64,000 nucleotides of DNA from Leclercia pneumoniae (GTDB taxonomy: Bacteria; Pseudomonadota; Gammaproteobacteria; Enterobacterales; Enterobacteriaceae). The stretch spans positions 1,302,001 through 1,366,000 of the forward strand of contig NZ_CP071383.1 of the NCBI RefSeq assembly GCF_017348915.1, read 5' to 3'. Numbering within the stretch: position 1 is the first letter of the stretch; each line of letters starts with the position of its first letter. A model generated the notes under the pieces. It had not been told where the DNA came from. It was given only the letters and a program-made list of their open reading frames with translations, and did no database searches. The position numbers and the translations under genes are program-made. Shown here one piece after another: positions 1 through 8,596 of the stretch.

Positions 1-69
1 ATTGATTGCGCCAGAGAGCAGGGACTCAACCTGCCGATGATCACCGCTCAACGAGGAGAGCACCGATGA
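1..69 (+). CDS. hutU: Urocanate hydratase, 3' end only
   Basis: Only the last 22 codons and the TGA stop are in the window. The frame reads [13 protein letters not shown] near its end, which matches the C-terminus of enteric urocanate hydratase, the second enzyme of histidine degradation (urocanate to imidazolonepropionate). The stop overlaps the hutH start as ATGA, so the two genes are translationally coupled in a hutUH operon. The promoter and any HutC operator lie outside the window. Confidence 0.85.
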   Translation: MDCAREQGLNLPMITAQRGEHR

Positions 70-1586
70 ATGCCTTTACGCTTAACCCCGGTACGCTAAC
101 TCTGGCCCAGCTTCGTCAGCTCTGGGGAAGCCCGATGCAGCTCACGCTCAGCGAGGCGGCATTTGGCGCCATTAATGAGAGCGTCGCCTGCGTTGAGGCG
201 ATTGTGGCAGAAGGTCGCACCGCCTATGGCATCAACACCGGTTTTGGCCTGTTGGCCCAGACGCGAATTGCCACGCATGACCTGGAAAACCTTCAGCGTT
301 CGCTGGTGCTATCTCACGCCGCCGGCGTGGGGGAACCGCTCGACGATGCGATCGTGCGCCTGATGATGGTGCTAAAAATTAACAGCCTTGCCCGGGGATT
401 TTCCGGTATCCGTCTCAGCGTGATTCAGGCGTTGATTGGGTTGGTCAATGCCGGCGTGTACCCGTGGATCCCGGCGAAGGGCTCGGTGGGGGCCTCCGGC
501 GATCTGGCCCCGCTGGCGCATATGTCGCTCACGCTACTGGGCGAGGGGAAAGCGCGTTACCGGGGAGAGTGGCTGCCCGCCCGCGAAGCATTGCAACAAG
601 CAGGCCTGACGCCGGTGACGCTGGCGGCGAAAGAGGGGCTAGCGCTGCTTAACGGCACTCAGGCCTCCACCGCGTTTGCGCTGCGCGGCCTGTTTGAAGC
701 AGAAGATCTCTTTGCCTCAGCGGTCGTCTGTGGCGCGCTCACCACCGAAGCGGTGCTCGGCTCGCGGCGTCCGTTTGATGCCCGTATTCACGACGTGCGT
801 GGCCAGCGCGGGCAAATTGACGCCGCAGCGCTATACCGTCACGTCCTGACGGACACCAGCGCCATCGCTGAGTCGCACCATAACTGCGACAAAGTGCAGG
901 ATCCGTACTCCCTTCGCTGTCAGCCGCAGGTGATGGGCGCCTGCCTTACCCAGCTGCGTCAGGCGGCGGAGGTACTGCTGGTCGAGGCAAATGCGGTGTC
1001 CGATAACCCGCTGGTCTTTGCGCAGGAGAACGAGGTGATCTCCGGAGGCAATTTCCACGCCGAGCCGGTGGCGATGGCGGCAGACAATATTGCTCTGGCG
1101 ATTGCCGAAATCGGTGCGCTGGCTGAGCGGCGGATTGCGCTAATGATGGATAAACACATGTCGCAGTTGCCGCCCTTCCTGGTGCGCAACGGCGGGGTGA
1201 ATTCCGGATTTATGATTGCCCAGGTAACCGCGGCGGCGCTGGCCAGTGAAAACAAAGCCTTGTCACACCCGCACAGCGTGGACAGTCTGCCCACCTCAGC
1301 GAATCAGGAAGATCACGTTTCAATGGCGCCTGCCGCAGGGCGGCGTTTATGGGAGATGGCCGGTAATACCCGTGGCGTGCTGGCAGTAGAGTGGCTGGCG
1401 GCCTGCCAGGGGATGGATCTGCGCGAGGGCTTAACGTCCAGCCCGCTGCTGGAGCAGGCACGACATACCCTGCGCGAGCAGGTGGCGCACTATGATGACG
1501 ATCGGTTTTTTGCGCCAGACATTGATGCAGCGATTGCGCTGCTGAGCCAGCGCAGCCTGGTGGGGCTGCTTCCGGCCATATTGTAA
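66..1586 (+). CDS. hutH: Histidine ammonia-lyase
   Basis: HutH removes ammonia from L-histidine to give urocanate, the first step of histidine use as carbon and nitrogen source, in the cytoplasm. The 506-residue product has normal family length. The Ala143-Ser144-Gly145 triad in [11 protein letters not shown] is the site that cyclises into the MIO electrophile, and the GFG and NPL segments typical of the aromatic amino acid lyase family are present. An upstream in-frame start would add 20 residues, but the ATG at 66 is preferred because it gives the family N-terminus, follows an AGGAGAG ribosome site and overlaps the hutU stop. In related enterics the operon is repressed by HutC and needs catabolite and nitrogen signals. 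Confidence 0.97.
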   Translation: MNAFTLNPGTLTLAQLRQLWGSPMQLTLSEAAFGAINESVACVEAIVAEGRTAYGINTGFGLLAQTRIATHDLENLQRSLVLSHAAGVGEPLDDAIVRLMMVLKINSLARGFSGIRLSVIQALIGLVNAGVYPWIPAKGSVGASGDLAPLAHMSLTLLGEGKARYRGEWLPAREALQQAGLTPVTLAAKEGLALLNGTQASTAFALRGLFEAEDLFASAVVCGALTTEAVLGSRRPFDARIHDVRGQRGQIDAAALYRHVLTDTSAIAESHHNCDKVQDPYSLRCQPQVMGACLTQLRQAAEVLLVEANAVSDNPLVFAQENEVISGGNFHAEPVAMAADNIALAIAEIGALAERRIALMMDKHMSQLPPFLVRNGGVNSGFMIAQVTAAALASENKALSHPHSVDSLPTSANQEDHVSMAPAAGRRLWEMAGNTRGVLAVEWLAACQGMDLREGLTSSPLLEQARHTLREQVAHYDDDRFFAPDIDAAIALLSQRSLVGLLPAIL

Positions 1587-1592
1587 CGATAA

Positions 1593-1615
1593 GCCCGGCG
1601 CAGAGCCGGGCAGGT
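1593..1615. terminator. Hairpin between hutH and ybhB
   Basis: GCCCGGC, a 5-base loop and GCCGGGC form a perfect 7-pair stem followed by AGGTTTT. It lies between the convergent ends of hutH and ybhB and is best read as the hutH terminator; the T-run is short, so strength is uncertain. Confidence 0.6.
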
Positions 1616-1617
1616 TT

Positions 1618-2094
1618 TCAGACATACATCGCCGTGATCGACGCGCTGCCCAGCGTGTGGAAATGCACGTTAAAGCCTACCATCGCGCCGCTTGCGCCTT
1701 CATCGACCTCGATTCGCTCTACGTCCAGCGCATGCACCGTGAAAATATAGCGATGGGTTTCGCCCTTCGGCGGCGCCGCGCCGCCATAGCCCGCTTTACC
1801 AAAATCGGTACGGGTTTCAACCGCGCCTTCCGGCAGGGCCACCAGCGATGAGCCCGACCCCTGCGGCAACACGCGGGTATCGGCAGGCAGATTCGCCACG
1901 ATCCAGTGCCACCAACCTGAACCGGTAGGCGCATCCGGGTCATAGCAGGTGACTACAAAACTCTTCGTGCCCGCCGGCACCTCATCCCAGGCCAGGTGGG
2001 GGGAGATGTTATCGCCCTGATAACCCATGCCGTTAAAGACATGACGCTCCGGGAGTTTTTCGCCGTCGCGCAGATCCTGACTGATTAACTTCAT
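1618..2094 (-). CDS. ybhB: YbhB, Raf-kinase-inhibitor/PEBP-like protein
   Basis: This is a 158-residue member of the bacterial YbhB/YbcL branch of the phosphatidylethanolamine-binding protein family. The DPDAP and HWI(V) segments that build the anion-binding pocket are visible in the middle third. There is no signal peptide, so it is cytoplasmic; no biochemical role is firmly known. The start at MKLISQ is preferred over an upstream one because it follows GGAG by a normal distance. It lies 70 bases downstream of bioA in the same direction, with no obvious terminator between, so it may be read through from bioA and respond to biotin. Confidence 0.93.
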   Translation of the reverse strand: MKLISQDLRDGEKLPERHVFNGMGYQGDNISPHLAWDEVPAGTKSFVVTCYDPDAPTGSGWWHWIVANLPADTRVLPQGSGSSLVALPEGAVETRTDFGKAGYGGAAPPKGETHRYIFTVHALDVERIEVDEGASGAMVGFNVHFHTLGSASITAMYV

Positions 2095-2164
2095 ACCGTT
2101 TCTCCGTAGCGAACTCTGCAAAAAGTGTAATGCAAAACGAGAGTACAAAACGTAACGCTATGGA

Positions 2165-3454
2165 TTAAATCGCAAAATGTGCGGGATTGTGTACGGCATC
2201 GACCACCGCCGTGGTGAGCTTTTGCAGCTGTTCAGGGCTGATCAGGTACGGCGGCATCAGATAGATGAGCTTACCAAACGGCCGGACCCACACGCCCCGT
2301 GCCACAAAGAAGCGTTGCAGCGCCGCCATATTGACCGGATGGTGCGTTTCAACCACGCCGATGGCGCCCAGCACCCGCACGTCAGCCACGTATTCGGACT
2401 CACGCGCCGCCGCCAGAGCTTGCGAAAGCTGCGTCTCGATGGCCGCAACCTGTGCTTGCCACTCGCCGCTCTCCAGCAGGGCCAGACTTTCACTCGCCAC
2501 CGCACAGGCCAGTGGATTACCCATAAACGTCGGGCCGTGCATAAAGCAGCCCGCTTCACCCTCGCTGATGGTGTCGGCCACCTGACGGGTCGTGAGGGTG
2601 GCAGAAAGCGTCATGGTACCGCCGGTTATCGCCTTGCCCAGACAGAGAATATCCGGCGCGATCCCGGCATGTTCGCAGGCAAAGAGCTTACCGGTGCGGC
2701 CAAAGCCGGTGGCGATTTCGTCGGCAATCAGCAAGATCCCCTCCCGGTCACACATTTTGCGAATACGTTTAAGCCACTCGGGATGATACATCCGCATACC
2801 GCCAGCGCCCTGCACGATAGGTTCGAGGATCACGGCGGCAATCTCATGACGATGCGCCGCCATCAGGCGAGCAAAGCCGACCATGTCTGCCTCATCCCAT
2901 TCGCCATCGAAACGGTTTTGTGGGGCGGGTGCAAAGAGGTTTTCCGGCAGATAACCCTTCCACAGGCTGTGCATTGAGTTATCAGGATCGCAGACCGACA
3001 TCGCGCCGAAGGTATCGCCGTGATAGCCGTTGCGGAAGGTGAGGAAACGCTGACGGGTTTCGCCTTTGGCATGCCAGTATTGCAGCGCCATTTTCATCGC
3101 TACTTCTACCGCCACCGAGCCCGAGTCGGCAAGAAACACGCACTCCAGCGCCTGCGGAGTCATGGCCACCAGCCGACGACAGAGATCCACGGCGGGCTGG
3201 TGGGTAATACCGCCGAACATGACATGAGACATCTGATCGATCTGCGCCTTCATCGCCGCGTTCAGACGCGGGTGATTGTAGCCATGAATGGCCGCCCACC
3301 AGGAAGACATTCCGTCCACCAGCAGCTCGCCGCTGGCGAGTTTCAATTCGCAACCCTGCGCCGAGGCGACCGGGTAAACCGGTAACGGCTGGGTCATAGA
3401 GGTGTAAGGGTGCCAGATGTGGCGCTGATCGAAAGCGAGATCGTCCGTTGTCAT
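2165..3454 (-). CDS. bioA: Adenosylmethionine-8-amino-7-oxononanoate aminotransferase (DAPA synthase)
   Basis: BioA transfers the amino group of S-adenosylmethionine to 7-keto-8-aminopelargonate, giving 7,8-diaminopelargonate in biotin synthesis. It is a PLP-dependent class III aminotransferase; Lys274 in CLGKAIT is the Schiff-base lysine. Start MTTDDLAF gives 429 residues, exactly the E. coli length; an upstream in-frame start would translate through the bio operator and is rejected. The start codon lies only 6 bases from the operator, so the leader is very short. It is transcribed away from bioBFCD, and both directions are controlled by BirA bound to biotinyl-AMP. Confidence 0.97.
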   Translation of the reverse strand: MTTDDLAFDQRHIWHPYTSMTQPLPVYPVASAQGCELKLASGELLVDGMSSWWAAIHGYNHPRLNAAMKAQIDQMSHVMFGGITHQPAVDLCRRLVAMTPQALECVFLADSGSVAVEVAMKMALQYWHAKGETRQRFLTFRNGYHGDTFGAMSVCDPDNSMHSLWKGYLPENLFAPAPQNRFDGEWDEADMVGFARLMAAHRHEIAAVILEPIVQGAGGMRMYHPEWLKRIRKMCDREGILLIADEIATGFGRTGKLFACEHAGIAPDILCLGKAITGGTMTLSATLTTRQVADTISEGEAGCFMHGPTFMGNPLACAVASESLALLESGEWQAQVAAIETQLSQALAAARESEYVADVRVLGAIGVVETHHPVNMAALQRFFVARGVWVRPFGKLIYLMPPYLISPEQLQKLTTAVVDAVHNPAHFAI

Positions 3455-3460
3455 AATCGA

Positions 3461-3496
3461 CTTGTAAACCATTTTGAAAACATTTAGGTTTACAAG
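3461..3496. promoter_or_regulatory. BirA operator (bioO)
   Basis: CTTGTAAACC and GGTTTACAAG form a perfect 10-base inverted repeat separated by 16 bases, exactly the architecture of the E. coli bio operator. It lies between the divergent bioA and bioB genes and overlaps the bioB promoter, so dimeric BirA carrying biotinyl-AMP would repress both transcripts together. Confidence 0.95.
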
Positions 3497-3502
3497 TATA
3501 AA
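3474..3502 (+). promoter_or_regulatory. bioB promoter
   Basis: TTGAAA at 3474 and TATAAA at 3497 are separated by 17 bases and face bioB. The -35 element lies in the operator spacer and the right operator arm sits between the two hexamers, so repressor binding excludes RNA polymerase. Confidence 0.8.
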
Positions 3503-3542
3503 CCGAACCCACCCTGAACTAAACCCCTTTTGGAGATGCCCC

Positions 3543-4583
3543 ATGGCTCACCAGACACGCTGGACGATGTCGCAAGTTACTGCATTATTTGAAAAACCCC
3601 TCCTTGAACTGCTGTTTGAAGCCCAGCAAATTCATCGTCAGCACTTCGATCCGCAGCAGGTGCAGGTCAGCACCTTGCTGTCGATTAAAACCGGCGCCTG
3701 CCCGGAAGATTGCAAATACTGCCCGCAAAGTGCGCGCTACAAAACTGGCCTGGAATCTGAACGTCTGATGGAAGTTGAACAGGTGCTGGAGTCAGCCCGT
3801 CAGGCGAAAAACGCAGGCTCCACCCGCTTCTGCATGGGGGCCGCCTGGAAGAACCCTCACGATCGCGATATGCCTTATCTGGAGCAGATGGTACAAGGCG
3901 TGAAGGCGATGGGGATGGAGGCCTGTATGACGCTGGGTACGCTGAACGAAACCCAGGCTCAGCGCCTGAGCGCGGCGGGGCTGGATTACTACAACCACAA
4001 CCTCGACACCTCCCCGGAGTTTTACGGCAATATCATCACCACCCGCACCTATCAGGAGCGTCTCGACACCCTCGACAAGGTGCGCGATGCGGGCATCAAA
4101 GTCTGCTCGGGCGGGATCGTCGGTTTAGGCGAAACGGTGAAAGATCGTGCAGGTCTGCTGCTGCAGCTGGCCAACTTACCGACGCCGCCAGAGAGCGTGC
4201 CTATCAACATGCTGGTGAAGGTAAAGGGCACCCCGCTGGCCGATAACGATGACGTCGATGCGTTCGATTTTATTCGCACTATTGCCGTGGCGCGCGTGAT
4301 GATGCCGACCTCCTGGGTACGTCTGTCCGCCGGTCGCGAGCAGATGAACGAACAGACCCAGGCGATGTGTTTTATGGCCGGGGCGAACTCCATCTTCTAC
4401 GGCTGCAAGCTGCTGACCACCCCGAACCCGGAAGAGGACAAAGACGTTCAGCTGTTCCGTAAGCTGGGGCTCAATCCGCAGCAGACCGCGGTAGCCACGG
4501 GCGACATTGAGCAACAGCATCAGCTGGAGCAGCAACTTTTCAACGCCGACACTGAACAGTTCTACAACGCGGCAACGGTATGA
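3543..4583 (+). CDS. bioB: Biotin synthase
   Basis: BioB is the radical SAM enzyme that inserts sulfur into dethiobiotin, the last step of biotin synthesis. Cys53, Cys57 and Cys60 (CPEDCKYC) bind the [4Fe-4S] cluster that cleaves SAM; the cysteines that hold the sacrificial [2Fe-2S] cluster are also conserved (FCMGAAW, EACMTL and KVCSGG segments). The 346-residue length equals that of E. coli. The start at MAHQTRW follows TTTTGGAGATGCCCC, a good ribosome site; the longer in-frame start would begin inside the operator. It heads the bioBFCD operon and overlaps bioF by ATGA. Confidence 0.98.
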   Translation: MAHQTRWTMSQVTALFEKPLLELLFEAQQIHRQHFDPQQVQVSTLLSIKTGACPEDCKYCPQSARYKTGLESERLMEVEQVLESARQAKNAGSTRFCMGAAWKNPHDRDMPYLEQMVQGVKAMGMEACMTLGTLNETQAQRLSAAGLDYYNHNLDTSPEFYGNIITTRTYQERLDTLDKVRDAGIKVCSGGIVGLGETVKDRAGLLLQLANLPTPPESVPINMLVKVKGTPLADNDDVDAFDFIRTIAVARVMMPTSWVRLSAGREQMNEQTQAMCFMAGANSIFYGCKLLTTPNPEEDKDVQLFRKLGLNPQQTAVATGDIEQQHQLEQQLFNADTEQFYNAATV

Positions 4584-5737
4584 CCTGGCAGCAACGGATC
4601 ACCGCCGCCCTGGACGCACGCCGGGCGGCAGACGCGCTGCGCGTGCGCACGGTGGTAGAGAACGGCGCGGGCCGGTTTCTCACCCGCGACCAGCAGCGCT
4701 ACTGCAACTTCTCCAGCAATGACTACCTTGGGCTGAGCCAACATCCTGAGGTTATTCGTGCCTGGCAGCAGGGGGCTGAGCAGTACGGTGTCGGCAGCGG
4801 CGGCTCGGGCCATGTCAGCGGCTATACCCGTGCGCATCAGGCACTGGAAGAACATCTGGCCGGCTGGTTAGGCTATCCACGTGCGCTGCTGTTTATCTCG
4901 GGCTTTGCGGCGAATCAGGCTCTCATTGCGGCTCTGCCGGGTAAAGCGGATCGGATCCTGGCCGACCGTCTGAGCCATGCTTCGCTGCTGGAGGCGGCCA
5001 GCCTCAGCCCGGCGCAGTTACGCCGCTTTGCGCACAACGATCCTGCGCAGCTGGCCGAATTGCTGGATAAACCCTGCGCCGGCCAACAGCTGGTTGTGAC
5101 CGAGGGGATTTTCAGCATGGATGGCGACAGCGCGCCCTTAGCGGCGCTGGCCTCAGCTACCTGGCAGAGACAGGGCTGGCTGCTGGTGGACGATGCCCAT
5201 GGGATCGGCATCACCGGCCCGGAAGGGCGGGGCAGCGCGGCTTGTCAGCAGGTCAAACCGGACCTGCTGGTCGTCACCTTCGGTAAAGGGGTGGGCGTCA
5301 GCGGCGCGGCGGTGCTGTGCAGCGACGAGGTTGCCGATTATCTGCTGCAGTTTGCACGCCATCTCATCTACAGCACCAGCATGCCGCCTGCCCAGGCGGT
5401 CGCGCTGCTGACGGCGTTTAACCTCATTCGGGGTGAAGAGGGCGATGCGCGGCGACAAAAACTGGCACAGCATATTCAACAGTTCCGCCGTGGTGTGAAG
5501 GGTTTGCCGCTGCAGGTGACCCACTCGCACAGTGCCATTCAACCGCTGATTGTCGGCGAGAATGGCCGGGCGCTGCATCTGGCGCAGCAGCTCAGAAGCC
5601 AGGGCATTTGGGTGACGGCGATCCGACCGCCTACGGTGCCTGCGGGCACGGCGCGTTTGCGCCTGACCCTCACCGCCGCTCATAAAGCGGCAGATATCAC
5701 GACGCTTCTGGAGGCGCTCCATGCCGCAAGTGAATAA
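4580..5737 (+). CDS. bioF: 8-amino-7-oxononanoate synthase
   Basis: BioF condenses pimeloyl-ACP and L-alanine with loss of CO2 to give 7-keto-8-aminopelargonate. It belongs to the PLP-dependent alpha-oxoamine synthases; Lys236 in TFGKGVG is the PLP lysine, and VDDAHG and SNDYLGL are family motifs. 385 residues compares with 384 in E. coli. Its ATG overlaps the bioB stop (ATGA), which implies translational coupling, and its end overlaps bioC by 17 bases. Confidence 0.97.
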   Translation: MTWQQRITAALDARRAADALRVRTVVENGAGRFLTRDQQRYCNFSSNDYLGLSQHPEVIRAWQQGAEQYGVGSGGSGHVSGYTRAHQALEEHLAGWLGYPRALLFISGFAANQALIAALPGKADRILADRLSHASLLEAASLSPAQLRRFAHNDPAQLAELLDKPCAGQQLVVTEGIFSMDGDSAPLAALASATWQRQGWLLVDDAHGIGITGPEGRGSAACQQVKPDLLVVTFGKGVGVSGAAVLCSDEVADYLLQFARHLIYSTSMPPAQAVALLTAFNLIRGEEGDARRQKLAQHIQQFRRGVKGLPLQVTHSHSAIQPLIVGENGRALHLAQQLRSQGIWVTAIRPPTVPAGTARLRLTLTAAHKAADITTLLEALHAASE

Positions 5738-6476
5738 ACAGGCGATTGCCGCTGCCTTTGGCCGCGCTGCCCAGAGCTATGCTAACCATGACGCGCTGCA
5801 GCGACACAGCGCGCAGGGGCTGCTGGCCCTGTTGGGGGACATCGCCCCCAGCCGGGTGCTGGATGCAGGCTGCGGTCCGGGCGGGAATAGCCGCGTTTGG
5901 CGCAGTCGGGGCTGCCACGTGACGGCGATGGATCTCAGCGCACCGATGCTTGAACAGGCCCGCAGCAACGAGGCCGCAGACGCCTACCTGCTGGCGGATA
6001 TCGAGGCTATCCCGCTGGCGGATGCCGGTTTCGATCTGGTCTGGAGCCACCTGGCGGTACAGTGGTGCGCCAGCCTGCCGCAGGCGCTCGCCGAGCTCTA
6101 CCGGGTGACGCGGCCTGGAGGGCAGGTGGCATTTACCACACTTCTGAACGACTCCCTGCCGGAGCTGAATCAGGCCTGGCGAGCGATAGATGACCGCGCC
6201 CACGCTAACCGCTTTTTAACGGCGCAGCAGCTCACAGAAGCCCTCTCTGGCTGGCGTTGCCGGGTAAAGCGTCAGACGGTCACTTTGCCGTTTGATGATG
6301 CCCTGCAGGCGATGCGATCCCTGAAGGGAATTGGAGCCACCCATTTGCACGAAGGGCGTGCCGGTAAACTGCTGACCCGTAGAGCGTTACAGCAGTTAGC
6401 GCTGGCCTGGCCGCAGCAGAACGGAAAATTTCCGCTAACTTATCAACTCTTTCATGGAATTATCGAACGTGATTAA
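5721..6476 (+). CDS. bioC: Malonyl-ACP O-methyltransferase
   Basis: BioC methylates the free carboxyl of malonyl-ACP with SAM so that the fatty-acid elongation enzymes can build the pimelate moiety of biotin. The class I methyltransferase SAM loop is [10 protein letters not shown] at about residues 46-55, followed by MDLSAPML and [11 protein letters not shown], typical of the family. 251 residues equals the E. coli length. It begins inside the end of bioF and its stop overlaps the start chosen for bioD, so the operon is tightly packed. Confidence 0.96.
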   Translation: MPQVNKQAIAAAFGRAAQSYANHDALQRHSAQGLLALLGDIAPSRVLDAGCGPGGNSRVWRSRGCHVTAMDLSAPMLEQARSNEAADAYLLADIEAIPLADAGFDLVWSHLAVQWCASLPQALAELYRVTRPGGQVAFTTLLNDSLPELNQAWRAIDDRAHANRFLTAQQLTEALSGWRCRVKRQTVTLPFDDALQAMRSLKGIGATHLHEGRAGKLLTRRALQQLALAWPQQNGKFPLTYQLFHGIIERD

Positions 6477-7185
6477 CCGCTTTTTCGTCACCGGCACCGA
6501 CACTGAGGTAGGCAAAACCGTTGCCAGCACCGCGCTGTTACAGGCAGCTTCCGCCCTGGGGTACCGTACGGCAGGTTACAAACCGGTTGCGTCGGGCAGC
6601 GAGATGACCGTAGAGGGGCTTCGTAACAGCGATGCGCTGGCATTACAGCACAACAGCAGCGTGGCGCTGCCCTACGATCGGGTGAACCCTTACACCTTTG
6701 CGGAGCCGACTTCCCCGCACATCGTCAGCGCTGACGAAGGGCGCCCCATCGATTTTTCGATCCTCTCTGCCGGCTTGCGTACCCTTGAACAGCAGGCCAA
6801 CTGGGTGCTGGTAGAGGGGGCCGGTGGGTGGTTCACGCCACTCTCAGAGACACAGACTTTTGCCGACTGGGTAGTGACTGAGCAGTTGCCGGTGATCCTG
6901 GTGGTAGGGGTGAAACTGGGCTGTATTAACCACGCCATGCTGACCGCGAAGGCGGTAGAGCAGGCCGGACTCCGGCTGGCGGGCTGGGTGGCCAACGATG
7001 TCGTACCGCCGGGTAAACGCCACGCGGAGTATATGGCGTCGTTGACCCGGCTCATCCCCGCACCGCTGCTGGGCGAGATCCCCTGGCTGGGTGAGCACGG
7101 CGATACGGCAGAGGTGGGGCGCTATCTCTCCCTTAGCGCGCTGACGCCATCCAGTGGGCCAGCAGGGGATCGTCCAGCTCGCTAA
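6469..7185 (+). CDS. bioD: Dethiobiotin synthetase, with extended C-terminus
   Basis: BioD closes the ureido ring of dethiobiotin from diaminopelargonate, CO2 and ATP. The P-loop GTDTEVGKT lies at residues 9-17, and [14 protein letters not shown] and [11 protein letters not shown] are all present. A GTG start at 6469 is chosen: it aligns with the E. coli start and follows GGAAT, whereas the ATG at 6454 has no ribosome site. The protein is 238 residues against 225 in E. coli; the extra tail (after GRYLSLSAL) runs into the opposite-strand end of the next gene, a 53-base tail-to-tail overlap. The catalytic part is complete, so the enzyme should work. Confidence 0.93.
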   Translation: MINRFFVTGTDTEVGKTVASTALLQAASALGYRTAGYKPVASGSEMTVEGLRNSDALALQHNSSVALPYDRVNPYTFAEPTSPHIVSADEGRPIDFSILSAGLRTLEQQANWVLVEGAGGWFTPLSETQTFADWVVTEQLPVILVVGVKLGCINHAMLTAKAVEQAGLRLAGWVANDVVPPGKRHAEYMASLTRLIPAPLLGEIPWLGEHGDTAEVGRYLSLSALTPSSGPAGDRPAR

Positions 7186-7849
7186 CGCGTCCCTGCGCAA
7201 CGTTGCGCCCGCGATAGAGTAAACAAAAGCGATCCGCGACCCGGCGGATCAGCGACAGCTGCTGTTCTGCCAGTAAAACCGATAACCCTAACTCCCGGTT
7301 AAGCCGCACCAGCAGCTGCGCCAGCTTCACGGCGAACGACTGCCCTGGCCCGCGGCTGGGTTCATCCAGGATCAGCAGCCGGGGACGGGTCACCAGCGTA
7401 TTCGCCAGCGCCAGCTGGTACTGCTCTGCCTCACCGATACCCGACGCGCGTAACCGGCGCAAAGGGTAGAGTTCCGGGAAGAGGTCGTAGATCTCGCCAT
7501 TCATGGTGCCGCCCATGTCTCCCTTTGCCATCCGCGCAACCTGTAAGTTCTCCTCTACCGTCAGCTGTGAAAAGATGCGCCGCTCTTGCGGCACATAGCC
7601 AATGCCTAGCTGATGGCGCGTCTGCGCTGCCACGCCTAACAGATTGTAGGGAGGGGCGCCCGCCTCATGCCACACCATGCTGCCGCTGGCGACGGGCAGC
7701 AAACCCGCAATACAGTGGATCAGCGTGGTTTTCCCCATGCCGGGCTGGCCGACGATACCGGTACACACGCCGGGGGGCAGGTCGAGATCGACATTCCATA
7801 GCGTATGCTGATTCCCGTAGTACTGGTTAACGGCTCGGAGGCTCAACAT
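7133..7849 (-). CDS. Orphan LivF/UrtE-like ABC ATPase with degenerate signature
   Basis: This 238-residue protein looks like the ATPase of branched-chain amino acid or urea importers (LivF/UrtE). Walker A is GQPGMGKTT (34-42), the Q-loop is YVPQE (Gln88) and Walker B with the catalytic acid is LLILDEP (158-164), all intact. Where family members have LSGGQ, this one reads GEAEQ (139-143), losing the serine and glycines that contact ATP across the dimer. No permease or binding-protein gene is nearby, and E. coli has no gene between bioD and uvrB. It may be a specialised or decaying remnant of a urea or amino acid transporter, or a soluble ABC protein with another role. Substrate cannot be deduced. 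Confidence 0.8.
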   Translation of the reverse strand: MLSLRAVNQYYGNQHTLWNVDLDLPPGVCTGIVGQPGMGKTTLIHCIAGLLPVASGSMVWHEAGAPPYNLLGVAAQTRHQLGIGYVPQERRIFSQLTVEENLQVARMAKGDMGGTMNGEIYDLFPELYPLRRLRASGIGEAEQYQLALANTLVTRPRLLILDEPSRGPGQSFAVKLAQLLVRLNRELGLSVLLAEQQLSLIRRVADRFCLLYRGRNVAQGRVSELDDPLLAHWMASAR

Positions 7850-8176
7850 CGTGTTTTCTCCTTAGGCTGGCGACGATGACCTGACATGTACTGCAAAACC
7901 CTTGCCACAGAGTCAGAAGAGGGCAAAAAACACCGTTTTTTCGGAACCCGCCGCAAAGTTTCTCCCTCAATCGCAGAAGATTGCACTGCCGCAGTGCCAG
8001 CCATGAAGAGTAATGGTGCAGCGCCTTTCTGCCGGGAGTGTGAGCAAGATCCCACCAATTTGCTCTGCCTTTTTTCGCTGAGGATCACCAAAATTTAGCG
8101 ATAAAAAAATTTCTTGCCGCGTTGGGTTAAAAAACCGGGAATTAGCAGAGCGGCGGCGGCTACGGGCTGGAATGAG

Positions 8177-8199
8177 TTATCCACTATTCCTGTGGATAA
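8177..8199. promoter_or_regulatory. Facing pair of DnaA boxes upstream of uvrB
   Basis: TTATCCACT at 8177 and TGTGGATAA at 8191 form an inverted pair 5 bases apart. The second is a perfect strong DnaA box on the minus strand and the first differs by one base. DnaA binding upstream of E. coli uvrB has been described, so this is probably a conserved feature linking the repair gene to DnaA level. Confidence 0.7.
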
Positions 8200-8501
8200 C
8201 CTTGTGCATTAGAGTTAGAAAACGTGAGGTAAGCGAGAGAATACGCGGCCTGCGCCTGAATTGCTGCGAAACCCGTCTTTTCTTAATATTTTTTTATTAT
8301 CAATAAGTTATATAAAAGCAATGTCTGTCAAGAAAGTGTCATGGTTAATGACAAAAGTACGTGGGCTCGTCTTGACAAATGTTAAAAAAGGAAAAGTTTT
8401 GGGGATAACCGAAAAAGTTCCGCATTCTGGCGGGTTGCAGGCGAAATTTTGCGCAGTAAACCGGTTAAAGAGTAGGCGGTAACAGAAATGGCAATTCACG
8501 T

Positions 8502-8521
8502 TACTGGTTTTTCATCCAGTA
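8502..8521. promoter_or_regulatory. LexA (SOS) box of uvrB
   Basis: TACTGGTTTTTCATCCAGTA has the TACTG-N10-CAGTA form of the LexA operator and lies 75 bases before the uvrB start, as in E. coli. LexA cleavage after DNA damage would release uvrB transcription. Confidence 0.93.
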
Positions 8522-8596
8522 TAATTTACTGGCAAAAAACCGTATCGCGAGTAAAATTACTCACCTGCCGTATAATTGATCATCAGGTCGTTGTTA

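Larger units (their letters stand above)
7850..8596. other. Long non-coding interval before uvrB
   Basis: About 750 bases hold no reading frame that I can support; the short frames here have no recognisable motif or ribosome site. The first 250 bases are GC-moderate, while 8090-8590 is AT-rich with several A-tracts. It contains two facing DnaA boxes at 8177-8199 and the uvrB LexA box at 8502-8521, so the right half is a long uvrB control region. TTGACA at 8372 has no convincing -10 partner. Confidence 0.6.

Noticed and set aside
7843..8098. Two opposing short frames (82 and 70 residues) upstream of the orphan ATPase
   Set aside because: No recognisable domain, no ribosome site, mutual overlap on opposite strands, and composition of non-coding DNA.
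8261..8482. A 73-residue plus-strand frame before uvrB
   Set aside because: AT-rich, no ribosome site or homology that I recognise; it lies in the uvrB control region.
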